DNA of 64,000 bases. Origin: Heyndrickxia vini. Lineage in GTDB: Bacteria > Bacillota > Bacilli > Bacillales > Bacillaceae_C. The first letter of the stretch is position 1, and each line of letters starts with the position of its first letter. Made by a program: the position numbers and the translations under genes. Under the pieces are notes generated by a model. That model was not told where the DNA came from, ran no database searches, and saw only the letters and a program-made list of their open reading frames with translations. Shown one piece after another: positions 17,565 to 27,033 of this stretch. The stretch lies in the NCBI RefSeq assembly GCF_016772275.1, contig NZ_CP065425.1, positions 1,766,653-1,830,652 of the forward strand. Reading direction: 5' to 3'.

Positions 17565-18299
17565 ATGGAACGTCTTCAAAAGGTTATTGCACAAGCAGGA
17601 ATTGCCTCCCGACGGAAGGCAGAAGAATTAATTGTGGAAGGAAAAGTGAAAGTTAACGGAAAAATCATACGTGAGCTCGGCACGAAAGTTTCTGTAAATG
17701 ATAAAGTGGAAGTTAATGAAATACCACTAGAGAGAGAAGAAAAAGTATATATATTAATGTACAAGCCTAGAGGTGTCATTTCTGCTGTTAAGGACGATAA
17801 GAATAGAAAAGTCGTAATCGATTTTCTGCCGGAAATAAAAGAAAGAGTGTATCCTATTGGTCGATTAGATTATGAAACTTCAGGATTGTTACTATTAACG
17901 AATGATGGTGAGTTTGCCAACTTACTTATGCATCCACGATATGAAATAAACAAAACATATGTTGCTAAAATCAAAGGTATACCATCTAGACAATCGTTAA
18001 AACAATTAGAAAAAGGAATTAAGTTGGAGGATGGATTGACAGCTCCGGCAAAAGTAAAATTAGTTTCCGCTGATAAAAAAACACAAAAATCTATCGTGGA
18101 ATTAACCATTCATGAAGGGAAAAATCGACAAGTACGTAGAATGCTTGAAGCGATAGGCCATCCGGTTCAAAAGCTTAAGAGAGAACGGTATGCATTTTTA
18201 AACTTACATAGTTTAAATGCAGGTGAAAGCCGTGAACTTACCCCACATGAAGTGAAACAACTCAGGGCACTAGCAGAAACGGGGTCAGGAATGCAGTAA
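17565..18299 (+). CDS. rluB: 23S rRNA pseudouridine synthase RluB family
   Basis: Modifies uridine in 23S rRNA helix 80-90 (position 2605 in the E. coli family member). The 244 residues have an N-terminal S4 RNA-binding domain (about 1-60: LQKVIAQAGIASRRKAEELI) and the RsuA/RluB catalytic domain with GRLDYETSGLLLLTNDG, where Asp102 is the nucleophile, and EGKNRQVRRM. GAGGTGG is eight bases from the ATG at 17565; the in-frame GTG at 17553 lies inside that site. Equivalent to B. subtilis ypuL, between spmB and resA. Confidence 0.94.
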   Translation: MERLQKVIAQAGIASRRKAEELIVEGKVKVNGKIIRELGTKVSVNDKVEVNEIPLEREEKVYILMYKPRGVISAVKDDKNRKVVIDFLPEIKERVYPIGRLDYETSGLLLLTNDGEFANLLMHPRYEINKTYVAKIKGIPSRQSLKQLEKGIKLEDGLTAPAKVKLVSADKKTQKSIVELTIHEGKNRQVRRMLEAIGHPVQKLKRERYAFLNLHSLNAGESRELTPHEVKQLRALAETGSGMQ

Positions 18300-18398
18300 A
18301 GATTCACATAACCTTCAAATTATGCTAATTAGCATGTTTTAGGGTAATGCTATAATAAGACATATTATGTGACGAATTTTCGATTGGAGGTTTACGAA

Positions 18399-18932
18399 AT
18401 GTCACAAAAGAAAAAACAAAGATTAATTATTAGAACGATCATTTTAATAATATTAATCTCTGCTGTTGCTTACACATTATATGCAAATCTAACGAAAGAA
18501 AGTCGTGGAGAAATAAAAGTAGGAGATAAGGCGTCAGATTTTGTTTTACAAGATATGTCTGGAACAAAACATAGATTATCAGACTATCGTGGCAAAGGAG
18601 TATTTTTAAATTTTTGGGGCACATGGTGTGAACCGTGTAAGGAAGAAATGCCGTATATGGTCGACCTATATAAAGGGTTTAAGAAACAAGGTGTCGAGAT
18701 TTTAGCCGTAAATGTTGGTGAATCTAATTACCTGGTAAATAAGTTTATTAAAAATTACGATCTGAATTTTCCTGTACTAATAGATAAAAGCAGGGACGTT
18801 CAAAATGCATACGGTATAGATCCCATTCCTACTTCCTTTTTTATTGATTCCAGCGGTAAAGTAAAGGAAATTGTTATTAAAACAATGACAAAAAAAGAAA
18901 TTCAACACTTAATGGAGAGTATTAAACCTTAA
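18399..18932 (+). CDS. resA: Thiol-disulfide oxidoreductase ResA
   Basis: Membrane-anchored extracytoplasmic thioredoxin that reduces the haem-binding cysteines of apocytochrome c before ligation. The 177 residues have an N-terminal signal anchor (about 8-27) and a TlpA/AhpC-like domain with WCEPC (Cys77, Cys80) followed by a conserved acidic residue, and the cis-Pro in DPIPTSFF. GGAGG lies eight bases before the ATG at 18399. First gene of resABC-resDE. The thiol partner of the ResB-ResC haem lyase is encoded immediately downstream. Confidence 0.95.
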   Translation: MSQKKKQRLIIRTIILIILISAVAYTLYANLTKESRGEIKVGDKASDFVLQDMSGTKHRLSDYRGKGVFLNFWGTWCEPCKEEMPYMVDLYKGFKKQGVEILAVNVGESNYLVNKFIKNYDLNFPVLIDKSRDVQNAYGIDPIPTSFFIDSSGKVKEIVIKTMTKKEIQHLMESIKP

Positions 18933-18944
18933 GGAGTTTTATGT

Positions 18945-20576
18945 ATGAAGGAAATAAAATGTGAGTGTGGTCACGTAAATCCAATTGGAACCGTACTTTG
19001 CGAATCTTGTGGAAGAGCCTTAACCGAAGAAGCAAAACAAGATAAACTTCATGATATGCGCTATGAAGGAAGTGCTCGTCGATCACAAACATATAACAAA
19101 ACAATCATTGATAAAATTTGGAACTTTTTCTCATCTGTAAAAGTTGGAGTTTGGCTAATCGTTATCACATTAATAGCTAGTGCTTTAGGGACTATTCTTC
19201 CGCAAAAAGAATACATACAGCAAAATATTCCACCCGAACAATACTATAAAGAAGAGTACGGATGGGTTGGACAGCTATGGTATAACCTAGGATTCCAAGA
19301 TCTTTATAGCTCTTGGTGGTATTTACTTTTAATTGCTAGTATCGGAATATCATTGGTTATCTGTAGTCTTGATCGTTTTATTCCACTTCATCGTGCATTG
19401 AAAAATCAAAAAGTATCTCGCCATGAAGGATTTTTAAAACGTCAACGATTATTTTCTCGATCTAATATAGAAGTATCTGATGAAGTCTTTGATACCATTA
19501 AACAAAAATTGAAATCAAAGAGATACAAAATTCGCGAAGAAAATGGGAATATTTTAGCGGAAAAAGGACGTTTTTCAAGATGGGGTCCTTACGTTAACCA
19601 TATTGGTTTAATCATATTTCTTATCGGAGGAATGCTCCGTTTTGTTCCCGGAATGTATGTAGATGATACTTTATCTATTCGTGAGGGTGAGAAAAAAGTT
19701 ATTCCAGGTACCCATTCACAGTATGTATTAGAGAATAAAAAATTCATTTTGGAGAAATATGACAATAGAAAAGATAAAAAAACATTTAATGAAGCAATTA
19801 GCCGTGTTGGAAATGTAGCAAAGAATTTCCAAACAAATGTCACCTTATATGAACGGGTAGATGGCGGGATAGCCGGAGAATCCGATAAACTAAAAAAGGT
19901 AAAAGATTTTTCAATTAAAGTAAATGAACCATTAAAAATGCATCATTATGCACTTTATCAAATGTCATACCAATTAGATGAGTTAAAGGCAATGTCATTT
20001 GAATTACAAAATAAGTCCAATGGAAAATCAATGGGGAACCTTAAAGTAGATTTATTTGATCCAAAAGATGTTTATGATTTGAAAAATGGGTACAAAGTAG
20101 AGTTAGTAGGATATTATCCTGATTTTTCGGGATTTGCTAAAAATGGTGAACCCCAAACAAAAACATCCGTACCAAATAATCCAGCATTTTTGTTTAAAAT
20201 GTATTCACCTGAACATCCAAAAGGTGAAGTAAGCTTTGTTGCTATTAAACAAAATGTTGAGCCATTAGGTGAAAATGACTATAAAATAGCGTTTAAATCA
20301 ATCGACACTAGAAATATTTCCGTATTAACAGTACGTAAAGATTTAACATTATGGATACTTGCTGTTGGAGGTTTCATCTTTATGATTGGTGTAATCCAAG
20401 GTATGTATTGGAATCATCGAAGAATTTGGTTGCAACGTGTGAATGGAGAAGTATTGATTGCCGCACATACAAATAAAAACTGGTTTGGAATAAAAAATGA
20501 AATTAAATATGTATTAGAAGATACAAATATTCCTGAACCGCTTGATCAACAAGAAAAGAAAAATGAGAAACATTAA
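18945..20576 (+). CDS. resB: Cytochrome c biogenesis protein ResB
   Basis: Large membrane protein of the system II (Ccs1/ResB) haem export and ligation complex. The 543 residues start with a zinc-ribbon-like pair of CxxC motifs (CECGHVNP and CESCGRA), followed by membrane segments (VGVWLIVITLIASALGTILPQ, WYLLLIASIGISLVICSL, the GLIIFLIGGMLRFVPG region and a C-terminal helix LWILAVGGFIFMIGVI) around a long extracytoplasmic domain. It lies 12 bases from both resA and resC, so it is co-transcribed. Confidence 0.95.
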   Translation: MKEIKCECGHVNPIGTVLCESCGRALTEEAKQDKLHDMRYEGSARRSQTYNKTIIDKIWNFFSSVKVGVWLIVITLIASALGTILPQKEYIQQNIPPEQYYKEEYGWVGQLWYNLGFQDLYSSWWYLLLIASIGISLVICSLDRFIPLHRALKNQKVSRHEGFLKRQRLFSRSNIEVSDEVFDTIKQKLKSKRYKIREENGNILAEKGRFSRWGPYVNHIGLIIFLIGGMLRFVPGMYVDDTLSIREGEKKVIPGTHSQYVLENKKFILEKYDNRKDKKTFNEAISRVGNVAKNFQTNVTLYERVDGGIAGESDKLKKVKDFSIKVNEPLKMHHYALYQMSYQLDELKAMSFELQNKSNGKSMGNLKVDLFDPKDVYDLKNGYKVELVGYYPDFSGFAKNGEPQTKTSVPNNPAFLFKMYSPEHPKGEVSFVAIKQNVEPLGENDYKIAFKSIDTRNISVLTVRKDLTLWILAVGGFIFMIGVIQGMYWNHRRIWLQRVNGEVLIAAHTNKNWFGIKNEIKYVLEDTNIPEPLDQQEKKNEKH

Positions 20577-20588
20577 GGAGGGGCGATT

Positions 20589-21797
20589 TTGTCTGAGTTA
20601 GTAAATATTAGCAGTAACTTTCTATATGCTGCATTTATTCTATATTTAATTGGTACGTTCTTTTTTGGTGGTGCTATTCGTCAAAAGAAAATACATGGAA
20701 ATGAAGATAAACCAAATCGCTGGGGAAACATTGCCATTTTCGTGGCTATAATCGGTTTTATTTCACAATTAATATATTTTATTTTGCGATGGATTGCTTC
20801 GGGACACGCACCTGTAAGTAATATGTTCGAATTCGTAACATTTTTTGGGATGATGCTTGTAGCTGCATTTATCATTATTTATTTTATTTATAAGACACCT
20901 GTTCTAGGTTTGTTTGCTTTACCAATTGCACTGCTTATTATTGCATTTGCAAGTATGTTCCCAGGCGAATTGAATCCGCTAGTTCCTTCTTTGAAAAGTC
21001 ATTGGCTTTATATCCATGTGACAACAGTTGCTGCGGGGGAAGCGATTTTGGCAATTAGCTTTGCTGCTGGTCTAATTTACTTAGTAAAAGCAATTGATCA
21101 ATCCAAACGAAGTGCTCGTACTGTTTGGTTAGAAATTGTTATGTTTGCTTTAATTGCTGTATTAGGCTTTGTTGTTAGCACTACAATCTTTTCGGCAATG
21201 GATTATAAAGCTTCTTTCAATTGGGTTGATAAAAAGGGTGTTGAAAAGGTTAATGAGAACGGAATGGTTTATCATATGCCTGCTCTAGTAGGTCCTCATG
21301 AAGGTGAATTACAAACCGCAGATCGATTTGAACCGTTGTTCCATGTACCTGCTATTATCAATGCGTTAAAATTAAATACAGTTATCTGGTCACTAATAAC
21401 AGGTGTTATCATCTACCTATTAATTAGACTCATTTTTAGAAAGCGTATCGGTGCGATTTTACAGCCAATTACAAAAAATCTAAAATTGGATTTTGTTGAT
21501 GAAATTAGTTATCGTTCTGTTATCATTGGATTCCCAGTATTTACTCTCGGTGGTCTAATATTTGCAATGATATGGGCACAAATTGCGTGGAGCCGTCCGT
21601 GGGGATGGGATCCGAAGGAAGTTTGGGCACTTGTTACTTGGCTATTTTATGCCGCTTTTCTTCATCTACGCTTATCCAAAGGCTGGCACGGTGAGAAATC
21701 TGCATGGTTAGCAGTTATTGGTTTTGCAATCATTATGTTTAACCTTGTTGCTGTAAACTTAGTTATTGCTGGATTACACTCGTATGCTTCTAATTGA
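20589..21797 (+). CDS. resC: Cytochrome c biogenesis protein ResC (CcsA type)
   Basis: Haem-handling partner of ResB. The 402-residue polytopic protein has at least eight hydrophobic helices and the tryptophan-rich haem-binding WWD-type motif seen as [15 protein letters not shown], flanked by conserved histidines ([20 protein letters not shown]). The start is TTG with GGAGGGG upstream. It closes the resABC part; a terminator hairpin separates it from resD, so resDE can also be expressed independently. Confidence 0.95.
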   Translation: MSELVNISSNFLYAAFILYLIGTFFFGGAIRQKKIHGNEDKPNRWGNIAIFVAIIGFISQLIYFILRWIASGHAPVSNMFEFVTFFGMMLVAAFIIIYFIYKTPVLGLFALPIALLIIAFASMFPGELNPLVPSLKSHWLYIHVTTVAAGEAILAISFAAGLIYLVKAIDQSKRSARTVWLEIVMFALIAVLGFVVSTTIFSAMDYKASFNWVDKKGVEKVNENGMVYHMPALVGPHEGELQTADRFEPLFHVPAIINALKLNTVIWSLITGVIIYLLIRLIFRKRIGAILQPITKNLKLDFVDEISYRSVIIGFPVFTLGGLIFAMIWAQIAWSRPWGWDPKEVWALVTWLFYAAFLHLRLSKGWHGEKSAWLAVIGFAIIMFNLVAVNLVIAGLHSYASN

Positions 21798-21841
21798 TTT
21801 AGGATAATTTTAGTAATAAAATAAAGGAAGAATTACAATTT

Positions 21842-21869
21842 AAAGCCTTCACATTCGTGGAGGCTTTTT
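21842..21869 (+). terminator. Terminator between resC and resD
   Basis: AAAGCCTTCAC (21842-21852) and GTGGAGGCTTT (21857-21867) pair, with one G-U, and run into T. It probably attenuates read-through from resABC into resDE. Confidence 0.75.
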
Positions 21870-21897
21870 CACAAAATATATAAAGGGGAAAATATAT

Positions 21898-22614
21898 ATG
21901 GATTATGAAGCAAAAATATTAGTTGTTGATGATGAAGATCGTATCCGCAGATTGTTAAAAATGTATCTTGAACGGGAAAATTATTATATTGAAGAGGCGG
22001 GTGATGGTGAGACAGCTTTACTAAAAGCGTTAGAAAATGATTATGACTGTATACTTTTAGATTTAATGATGCCAGGGAAAAGCGGGATTGAGGTTTGTAA
22101 AGAATTAAGAGATAAAAAGGCTACACCTGTAATTATGCTTACAGCCAAAGGTGAAGAAGCTAATCGGGTGGAAGGCTTTGAAGTTGGGACAGATGACTAC
22201 ATCGTTAAGCCTTTCAGTCCAAGGGAAGTCGTTCTTCGTGTAAAAGCTTTATTAAGAAGATCTTCGACTACTAGCTTTTTGAATACGGATACGAAAACAA
22301 AAGATATGATCGTCTATAACCATCTTACGATTGATAATGATGCCCATCGTGTAAGTGCGGATGGAAACGAAGTGAATTTAACACCTAAAGAATATGAATT
22401 ATTATACTTTTTAGCTAAATCACCGGATAAAGTATTTGATAGGGAGCATTTATTAAAAGAAGTATGGCATTATGAATTTTTTGGTGATTTAAGAACTGTT
22501 GATACTCATGTTAAACGACTGCGGGAAAAATTAAACCGTGTTTCGGAACAAGCAGCTAAAATGATTGTTACCGTATGGGGTGTGGGCTATAAATTTGAGG
22601 TCACCTCAGAATGA
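21898..22614 (+). CDS. resD: Response regulator ResD
   Basis: OmpR/PhoB-family regulator that, once phosphorylated by ResE, activates aerobic and anaerobic respiration genes including the resABC operon and ctaA in B. subtilis. The 238 residues have a receiver domain with acidic pocket Asp11-Asp12, phosphoacceptor Asp55 (LLDLMMPG), Thr and Lys switch residues (MLTAKG, YIVKPF), and a C-terminal winged helix (VNLTPKEYELLYFL, DLRTVDTHVKRLREKL). It overlaps resE by four bases (ATGA). Confidence 0.96.
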   Translation: MDYEAKILVVDDEDRIRRLLKMYLERENYYIEEAGDGETALLKALENDYDCILLDLMMPGKSGIEVCKELRDKKATPVIMLTAKGEEANRVEGFEVGTDDYIVKPFSPREVVLRVKALLRRSSTTSFLNTDTKTKDMIVYNHLTIDNDAHRVSADGNEVNLTPKEYELLYFLAKSPDKVFDREHLLKEVWHYEFFGDLRTVDTHVKRLREKLNRVSEQAAKMIVTVWGVGYKFEVTSE

Positions 22615-24386
22615 GATTATGGAGAAGTGTTGTAGGGAAACTCTGGTTAACGATATTAGTATTGGTCTCTTTTGTTTTATTTATTTTGACCATATTGTTA
22701 CTAGAGTTTTTCGAGAATTACCATGTGCAGCAAATCAAAGACGATTTAACGTATACTGCACAAAAAGTAGCAAATATTGTTGAGACTCATGAAGGTGATG
22801 ACATCGGCAAAGAACTAGCATTAGAATTTGTTGATAAATCAACAAAAGTGATGATCGCTTATAATAAGGATAATGTTTATTATTCCCCAAATATTAATAA
22901 AAACGACAAAATATCTCCAATAACCATTTTAGATGATCCTACATTTACTAGCGTTTATAATCAAGGGGAGACCAAGATTAAAGAATTTTCTTCTCCAGAA
23001 AATAAATCAAATAATAGATATGAAAATATAATCGTTGCATCTGCGCCCTTACATATTCGCCAAGGACAAACCGGAGCAATATTTATTTATCGATCTTTAG
23101 ATGTGTTGCAAGAAACAACAAATCAAACGACAAAATTAATTTTATTAGCGGCAGGTATCGCAATTATTTTAACTACTGGATTTGCTTTCTTTTTATCTAC
23201 TCGAATTGCTGCCCCTTTAAGAAAAATGCGTGAAGCCGTTTTTGAGATAACAAAAGGGAAATTTGACAAAAAGGTCCCGATCCTTACCCATGACGAAATT
23301 GGTGAGCTTGCAACTGCCTTTAATCAAATGGGAAAACAATTAAAATTTAATATGAATGCATTAAATCAAGAAAAAGAGCAACTAACAAGTATTTTAAGTA
23401 GTATGGCGGATGGGGTGCTTACGTTTAATCGTGATGGGACGATATTAATAACGAACCCACCGGCGGAACGATTTCTTCAACAATGGTACAACGAACAAGG
23501 TGAACATGAAGACTTTTTACCTCCTGAAGATTTGCTTTTACAAAAGGTTCTTGAAACTGAAATGGAAAAAACGGATGAACTGACTATACAAGGAAGAACG
23601 TATGTTGTAATTGTTAGCCCCTTGTATAATCAAGATAGTGTTCGGGGAGCCGTTGCTGTAATACGGGATATGACGGAGGAACGCAGGCTTGATAAACTTC
23701 GGGATGATTTCATTGCTAATGTTTCACATGAGCTGCGGACTCCGATAGCGATGCTCCAAGGATATAGTGAGGCAATCATCGATGATATAGCGGCTTCTGA
23801 AGATGAGAAAAAAGAATTTGCCAAAATCATTTACGATGAAACATTACGTATTGGAAGATTAGTTAATGAATTATTAGATTTAGCAAGAATGGAAGCAGGC
23901 CATATTTCACTATTTAGAGATGAAGTCCAGATTCATCCATTTATTGAAAGAGTGACGAATAAATTTTACGGGTTGGCAAGAGAGAAACACGTAAATTTAT
24001 CTTGTGAATTGAATTCAACTACTGAGTCAATATGTTTGGATCCAGATAGAATTGAACAGGTTTTAACAAATCTTATCGATAATGCAATTCGTCATACATC
24101 AGTTAATGGATATGTAAAAGTCAAATTAGAGGATCATATTAGCGGAATTGAAATAATGGTGGAAGATAATGGGTCTGGGATTCCCGAAGAGGATCTTCCA
24201 TTCGTTTTTGAACGATTTTATAAAGCAGATAAAGCAAGAACGAGAGGCAAATCCGGCACTGGATTAGGATTAGCAATTGCGAAAAATATTGTTGAAGCAC
24301 ATGATGGAAAAATATCTGTAAAAAGTAATGTTGGACAAGGGACGACATTTTCCTTCTTTATTCCTAAAAAACATGAAGAATGCTGA
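22611..24386 (+). CDS. resE: Sensor histidine kinase ResE
   Basis: Membrane kinase for ResD, responding to respiratory conditions. The 591 residues have two membrane helices (about 8-32 and 180-203) flanking an extracytoplasmic domain, a HAMP segment (AAPLRKMREAVFEITKGKFD), a PAS-like domain (about 255-360), the phosphohistidine H box FIANVSHELRTPI, and the ATPase N (NLIDNAIRHT), G1 (VEDNGSGIPEED), F and G2 (GTGLGLAIAKNIV) boxes. In B. subtilis sigX-rsiX follow; here a peptidase gene comes next. Confidence 0.96.
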   Translation: MRLWRSVVGKLWLTILVLVSFVLFILTILLLEFFENYHVQQIKDDLTYTAQKVANIVETHEGDDIGKELALEFVDKSTKVMIAYNKDNVYYSPNINKNDKISPITILDDPTFTSVYNQGETKIKEFSSPENKSNNRYENIIVASAPLHIRQGQTGAIFIYRSLDVLQETTNQTTKLILLAAGIAIILTTGFAFFLSTRIAAPLRKMREAVFEITKGKFDKKVPILTHDEIGELATAFNQMGKQLKFNMNALNQEKEQLTSILSSMADGVLTFNRDGTILITNPPAERFLQQWYNEQGEHEDFLPPEDLLLQKVLETEMEKTDELTIQGRTYVVIVSPLYNQDSVRGAVAVIRDMTEERRLDKLRDDFIANVSHELRTPIAMLQGYSEAIIDDIAASEDEKKEFAKIIYDETLRIGRLVNELLDLARMEAGHISLFRDEVQIHPFIERVTNKFYGLAREKHVNLSCELNSTTESICLDPDRIEQVLTNLIDNAIRHTSVNGYVKVKLEDHISGIEIMVEDNGSGIPEEDLPFVFERFYKADKARTRGKSGTGLGLAIAKNIVEAHDGKISVKSNVGQGTTFSFFIPKKHEEC

Positions 24387-24432
24387 CGAGAAATCTTGTT
24401 TCATGAGAAACATTTTTCGTTTAAATGAGTGG

Positions 24433-24486
<54 letters not shown>

Positions 24487-24667
24487 TTGTATAAAATTTC
24501 CTAAATAGCATAAAATAAGTTTTGCTCTAGCAAACTAAATATTGGCATTTTATTCTAAGCTTATTTCAATTCGATTACGTTTTGATTTCAAAAAATGGGC
24601 TTTGTTCTAAAAAAAAACAAGCAGTCATATTAGTTTTAGCAAGAGTTTTTATCTGAGGAGGAAAAAT

Positions 24668-25510
24668 ATGCTCGACTATTTAAAAAGAATACTAATAGTA
24701 GCTTTAATGGGATTTTTTGTAGGTTTAATTTTAATAGGTGGTAGAGCCCAAGCGGCTGAAAATAGTATAAATAAAGCAACAAATGAATGGATATTCCCAG
24801 CAAAAGGTGAAATATCCGATGTATTTGATTCGCGTGGAGGTATACATAAAGGATTAGATATTGCAGGAGAATTTAAATCAGATGTTTATGCAGCTGCAGA
24901 TGGCGTAGTAGTGCGATCTTATTATTCAAGTTCATACGGGAATGTTATTTTCATTCACCATAATAATGGATATGAGACAGTTTATGCGCATTTGAATAAA
25001 CGAACTGTTAACGAAGGTCAGAAGGTGAAAAAAGGAAATGTCATTGGGCTAATGGGTAATACTGGGCAATCAACAGGAATACATCTCCACTTTGAAGTGC
25101 ATAAAGGTAAATGGAAAATACAAAAAGAAAATGCAATTGATCCTTTTGTCGTTTTTGGTAAAGGGGAAATTGGTCAATATGTCTTTTCTTTAAATCATGA
25201 TCCTTATGGAGTTGTAGATGTATCGGGAAAATTAACAGAAAGCAAAAAAAAGGTACATATTACTGCAAAGCGAATTATTGAGGATAACATGGAAATACCT
25301 AAACAACTATCGCACCTGAAATATGAAAAACAAATCGCTAAGGATAAGGTGGAGAAGAAAGAAATATACGTAGTCAAGACCGGTGATACATTAAGTAAAA
25401 TTTCCCGATCTTATCATGTTTCAATCCAACAATTACAGTCATGGAATGATTTAGAAGATGTAAACCTCATCCAACCAAAACAAAAAATAATAATAAAAGC
25501 AAATAAATAA
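24668..25510 (+). CDS. Secreted M23-family peptidase with C-terminal LysM
   Basis: Predicted cell-wall endopeptidase. The 280 residues comprise a signal peptide (cleavage near AQA-AEN, about residue 30), a lysostaphin-type M23 domain with zinc ligands His60 and Asp64 (GIHKGLD) and His141 (HLHFE), catalytic histidines His108 and His139, and a LysM domain at about 235-278 (YVVKTGDTLSKIS) that binds peptidoglycan. TGAGGAGG precedes the ATG. It resembles sporulation or germination M23 enzymes such as LytH-type proteins, but I cannot assign which. It occupies the place of sigX-rsiX downstream of resE in B. subtilis. Confidence 0.85.
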   Translation: MLDYLKRILIVALMGFFVGLILIGGRAQAAENSINKATNEWIFPAKGEISDVFDSRGGIHKGLDIAGEFKSDVYAAADGVVVRSYYSSSYGNVIFIHHNNGYETVYAHLNKRTVNEGQKVKKGNVIGLMGNTGQSTGIHLHFEVHKGKWKIQKENAIDPFVVFGKGEIGQYVFSLNHDPYGVVDVSGKLTESKKKVHITAKRIIEDNMEIPKQLSHLKYEKQIAKDKVEKKEIYVVKTGDTLSKISRSYHVSIQQLQSWNDLEDVNLIQPKQKIIIKANK

Positions 25511-25552
25511 CGGTAAGAGAAGAATATAAAACTTTGAAATCAAACAAATGGC

Positions 25553-25581
25553 TTCACAAAATATTTTATTTAAGATATAAT
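25553..25581 (+). promoter_or_regulatory. Sigma-A promoter of the FMN riboswitch-ribU unit
   Basis: TTCACA (25553-25558), a 17-base spacer and TATAAT (25576-25581) form a good vegetative promoter ending 23 bases before the riboswitch aptamer. Confidence 0.7.
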
Positions 25582-25604
25582 TTATATGTAAAAATAATAT
25601 GATT

Positions 25605-25745
25605 CGTCTTCGGGGCAGGGTGAAATTCCCGACCGGCGGTAATGAAGCTATTTTAACTATGCTTTTTAGCCCGCGAGCCTAGAAATTTTAGGCAGGATTT
25701 GGTGAGATTCCAAAGCCGACAGTACAGTCTGGATGGGAGAAGATG
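25605..25745 (+). ncRNA. FMN riboswitch (RFN element)
   Basis: The conserved RFN segments appear in order: CTTCGGGGCAGGGTGAAATT, CCGACCGGCGGT, AGCCCGCGAGCC, GGTGAGATTCCAAAGCCGAC, AGTACAGTCTGGATGGGAG and the closing GAAGATG. Basal stem P1 pairs CGTCTTC (25605-25611) with GAAGATG (25739-25745). It senses flavin mononucleotide and, by family knowledge, switches off the downstream riboflavin gene when FMN is plentiful. It lies in the 437-base gap between the M23 peptidase gene and ribU. Confidence 0.97.
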
Positions 25746-25756
25746 GAGGTGCCGGT

Positions 25757-25885
25757 ATTCAAAAAATGCAGGCTTTGGATAGTTATGTTCAAATTTATGT
25801 TTGAACCTATTCAAAAATGCACTTTTGAATATTTATTTGTGCATGCCATTAATTCTCCCTCAAGGTAATTTCCTTGGGGGTTTAT
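25757..25885 (+). promoter_or_regulatory. Expression platform and terminator of the ribU riboswitch
   Basis: Downstream of the aptamer are stems GTTCAAA/TTTGAAC (25787-25793, 25800-25806) and ATTCAAAA/TTTTGAAT (25809-25816, 25823-25830), then a terminator CTCCCTCAAGG/CCTTGGGGG (25855-25865, 25872-25880) with a T-rich tail. A second copy of ATTCAAAA at 25757-25764 could compete for TTTTGAAT. Termination control of ribU by FMN is the expected mechanism; the exact alternative pairing is inference. Confidence 0.7.
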
Positions 25886-25947
25886 TTATTGTATGCATAA
25901 GGTAACTTTCTTCTGACATGAGATGAATCTCAAAAGGAGAGAGAGAT

Positions 25948-26520
25948 TTGAAAAAATTGAGTTTAAAAGCATTTGTTGGTCTCGCCATGTTAAGCAGTGT
26001 GGCATATGTTCTAATGTTCATTAAGTTTCCTGTACTGCCAGTCTATTCATATCTGACAGTCGATTTTAGCGATATACCAGCACTAATCGCTGCGCTAATT
26101 TTTGGCCCTATCGGAGCGATAATAGTTGAAATAATAAAAAATCTATTGGATTACTTAACACATATTAGTGATGTAGGACTTCCAATAGGAAATGTAGCAA
26201 ATCTTATTGCTGGACTACTATTCGTACTTCCAACTTATTTTGTTTATAATCGTATGAAAACAAAAATGGGAATGACATTCGCACTAATTATTGGAACGAT
26301 TATTATGGCTGTATTGATGAGTGTACTAAATTACATTGCCATTCTTCCCGCATACTTAGCATTAATGCATTTTGATGTTGGAAATGTTAAAGATTATATC
26401 GTAGCTGGTATCTTGCCATTTAATCTTATAAAAGGTGCATTAGTAACAGTAATATTTATGGTTTTATTTACAAAAATGCAAAAGTGGATTAATAAACAAG
26501 CGCAGATTAATAATATATAA
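25948..26520 (+). CDS. ribU: Riboflavin transporter RibU (ECF S-component)
   Basis: Membrane substrate-binding component that imports riboflavin together with the shared EcfA-EcfA'-EcfT energising module encoded elsewhere. The 190 residues form about five to six helices; the YSYLTVDFSDIPALIAALIFG and IPALI-like segments and NLIKGALVTVIFM are typical of RibU (B. subtilis YpaA). The start is TTG after AAAGGAGAGAG. Control by the upstream FMN riboswitch supports the function. No riboflavin biosynthesis gene is in this window. Confidence 0.95.
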   Translation: MKKLSLKAFVGLAMLSSVAYVLMFIKFPVLPVYSYLTVDFSDIPALIAALIFGPIGAIIVEIIKNLLDYLTHISDVGLPIGNVANLIAGLLFVLPTYFVYNRMKTKMGMTFALIIGTIIMAVLMSVLNYIAILPAYLALMHFDVGNVKDYIVAGILPFNLIKGALVTVIFMVLFTKMQKWINKQAQINNI

Positions 26521-26521
26521 A

Positions 26522-26552
26522 AAAAAGCAAGTGCATTAAATGCACTTGCTTT

Positions 26553-26554
<2 letters not shown>
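26522..26554. terminator. Bidirectional terminator between ribU and fer
   Basis: AAAAAGCAAGTGCA (26522-26535) and TGCACTTGCTTTTT (26541-26554) are perfectly complementary and have A- and T-runs on both sides, serving the convergent ribU and fer. Confidence 0.92.
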
Positions 26555-26816
<262 letters not shown>

Positions 26817-27033
26817 CTAATATCTATATCATTCATTTACCTTGTAATATCAACGTAAAATGACCATTACTTCCTTCATTATAATAAAACTCATCAAAGA
26901 ACTTTTCAATAGATAAGGATTAAAATAAAGTTTTTAGTTTATTTATACGACTTTATTTGAAAGGAATAATACTAACAATAAACAGCACTTTCATGATAAA
27001 ATTAGACATAAAAAGACAAAGGGGTAAAAACAA

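Noticed and set aside
24487-24667. Sporulation promoter before the M23 peptidase gene
   Set aside because: TCATATT and CATATTA-like words occur near 24628, but no partner box at correct spacing was found in this AT-rich stretch.
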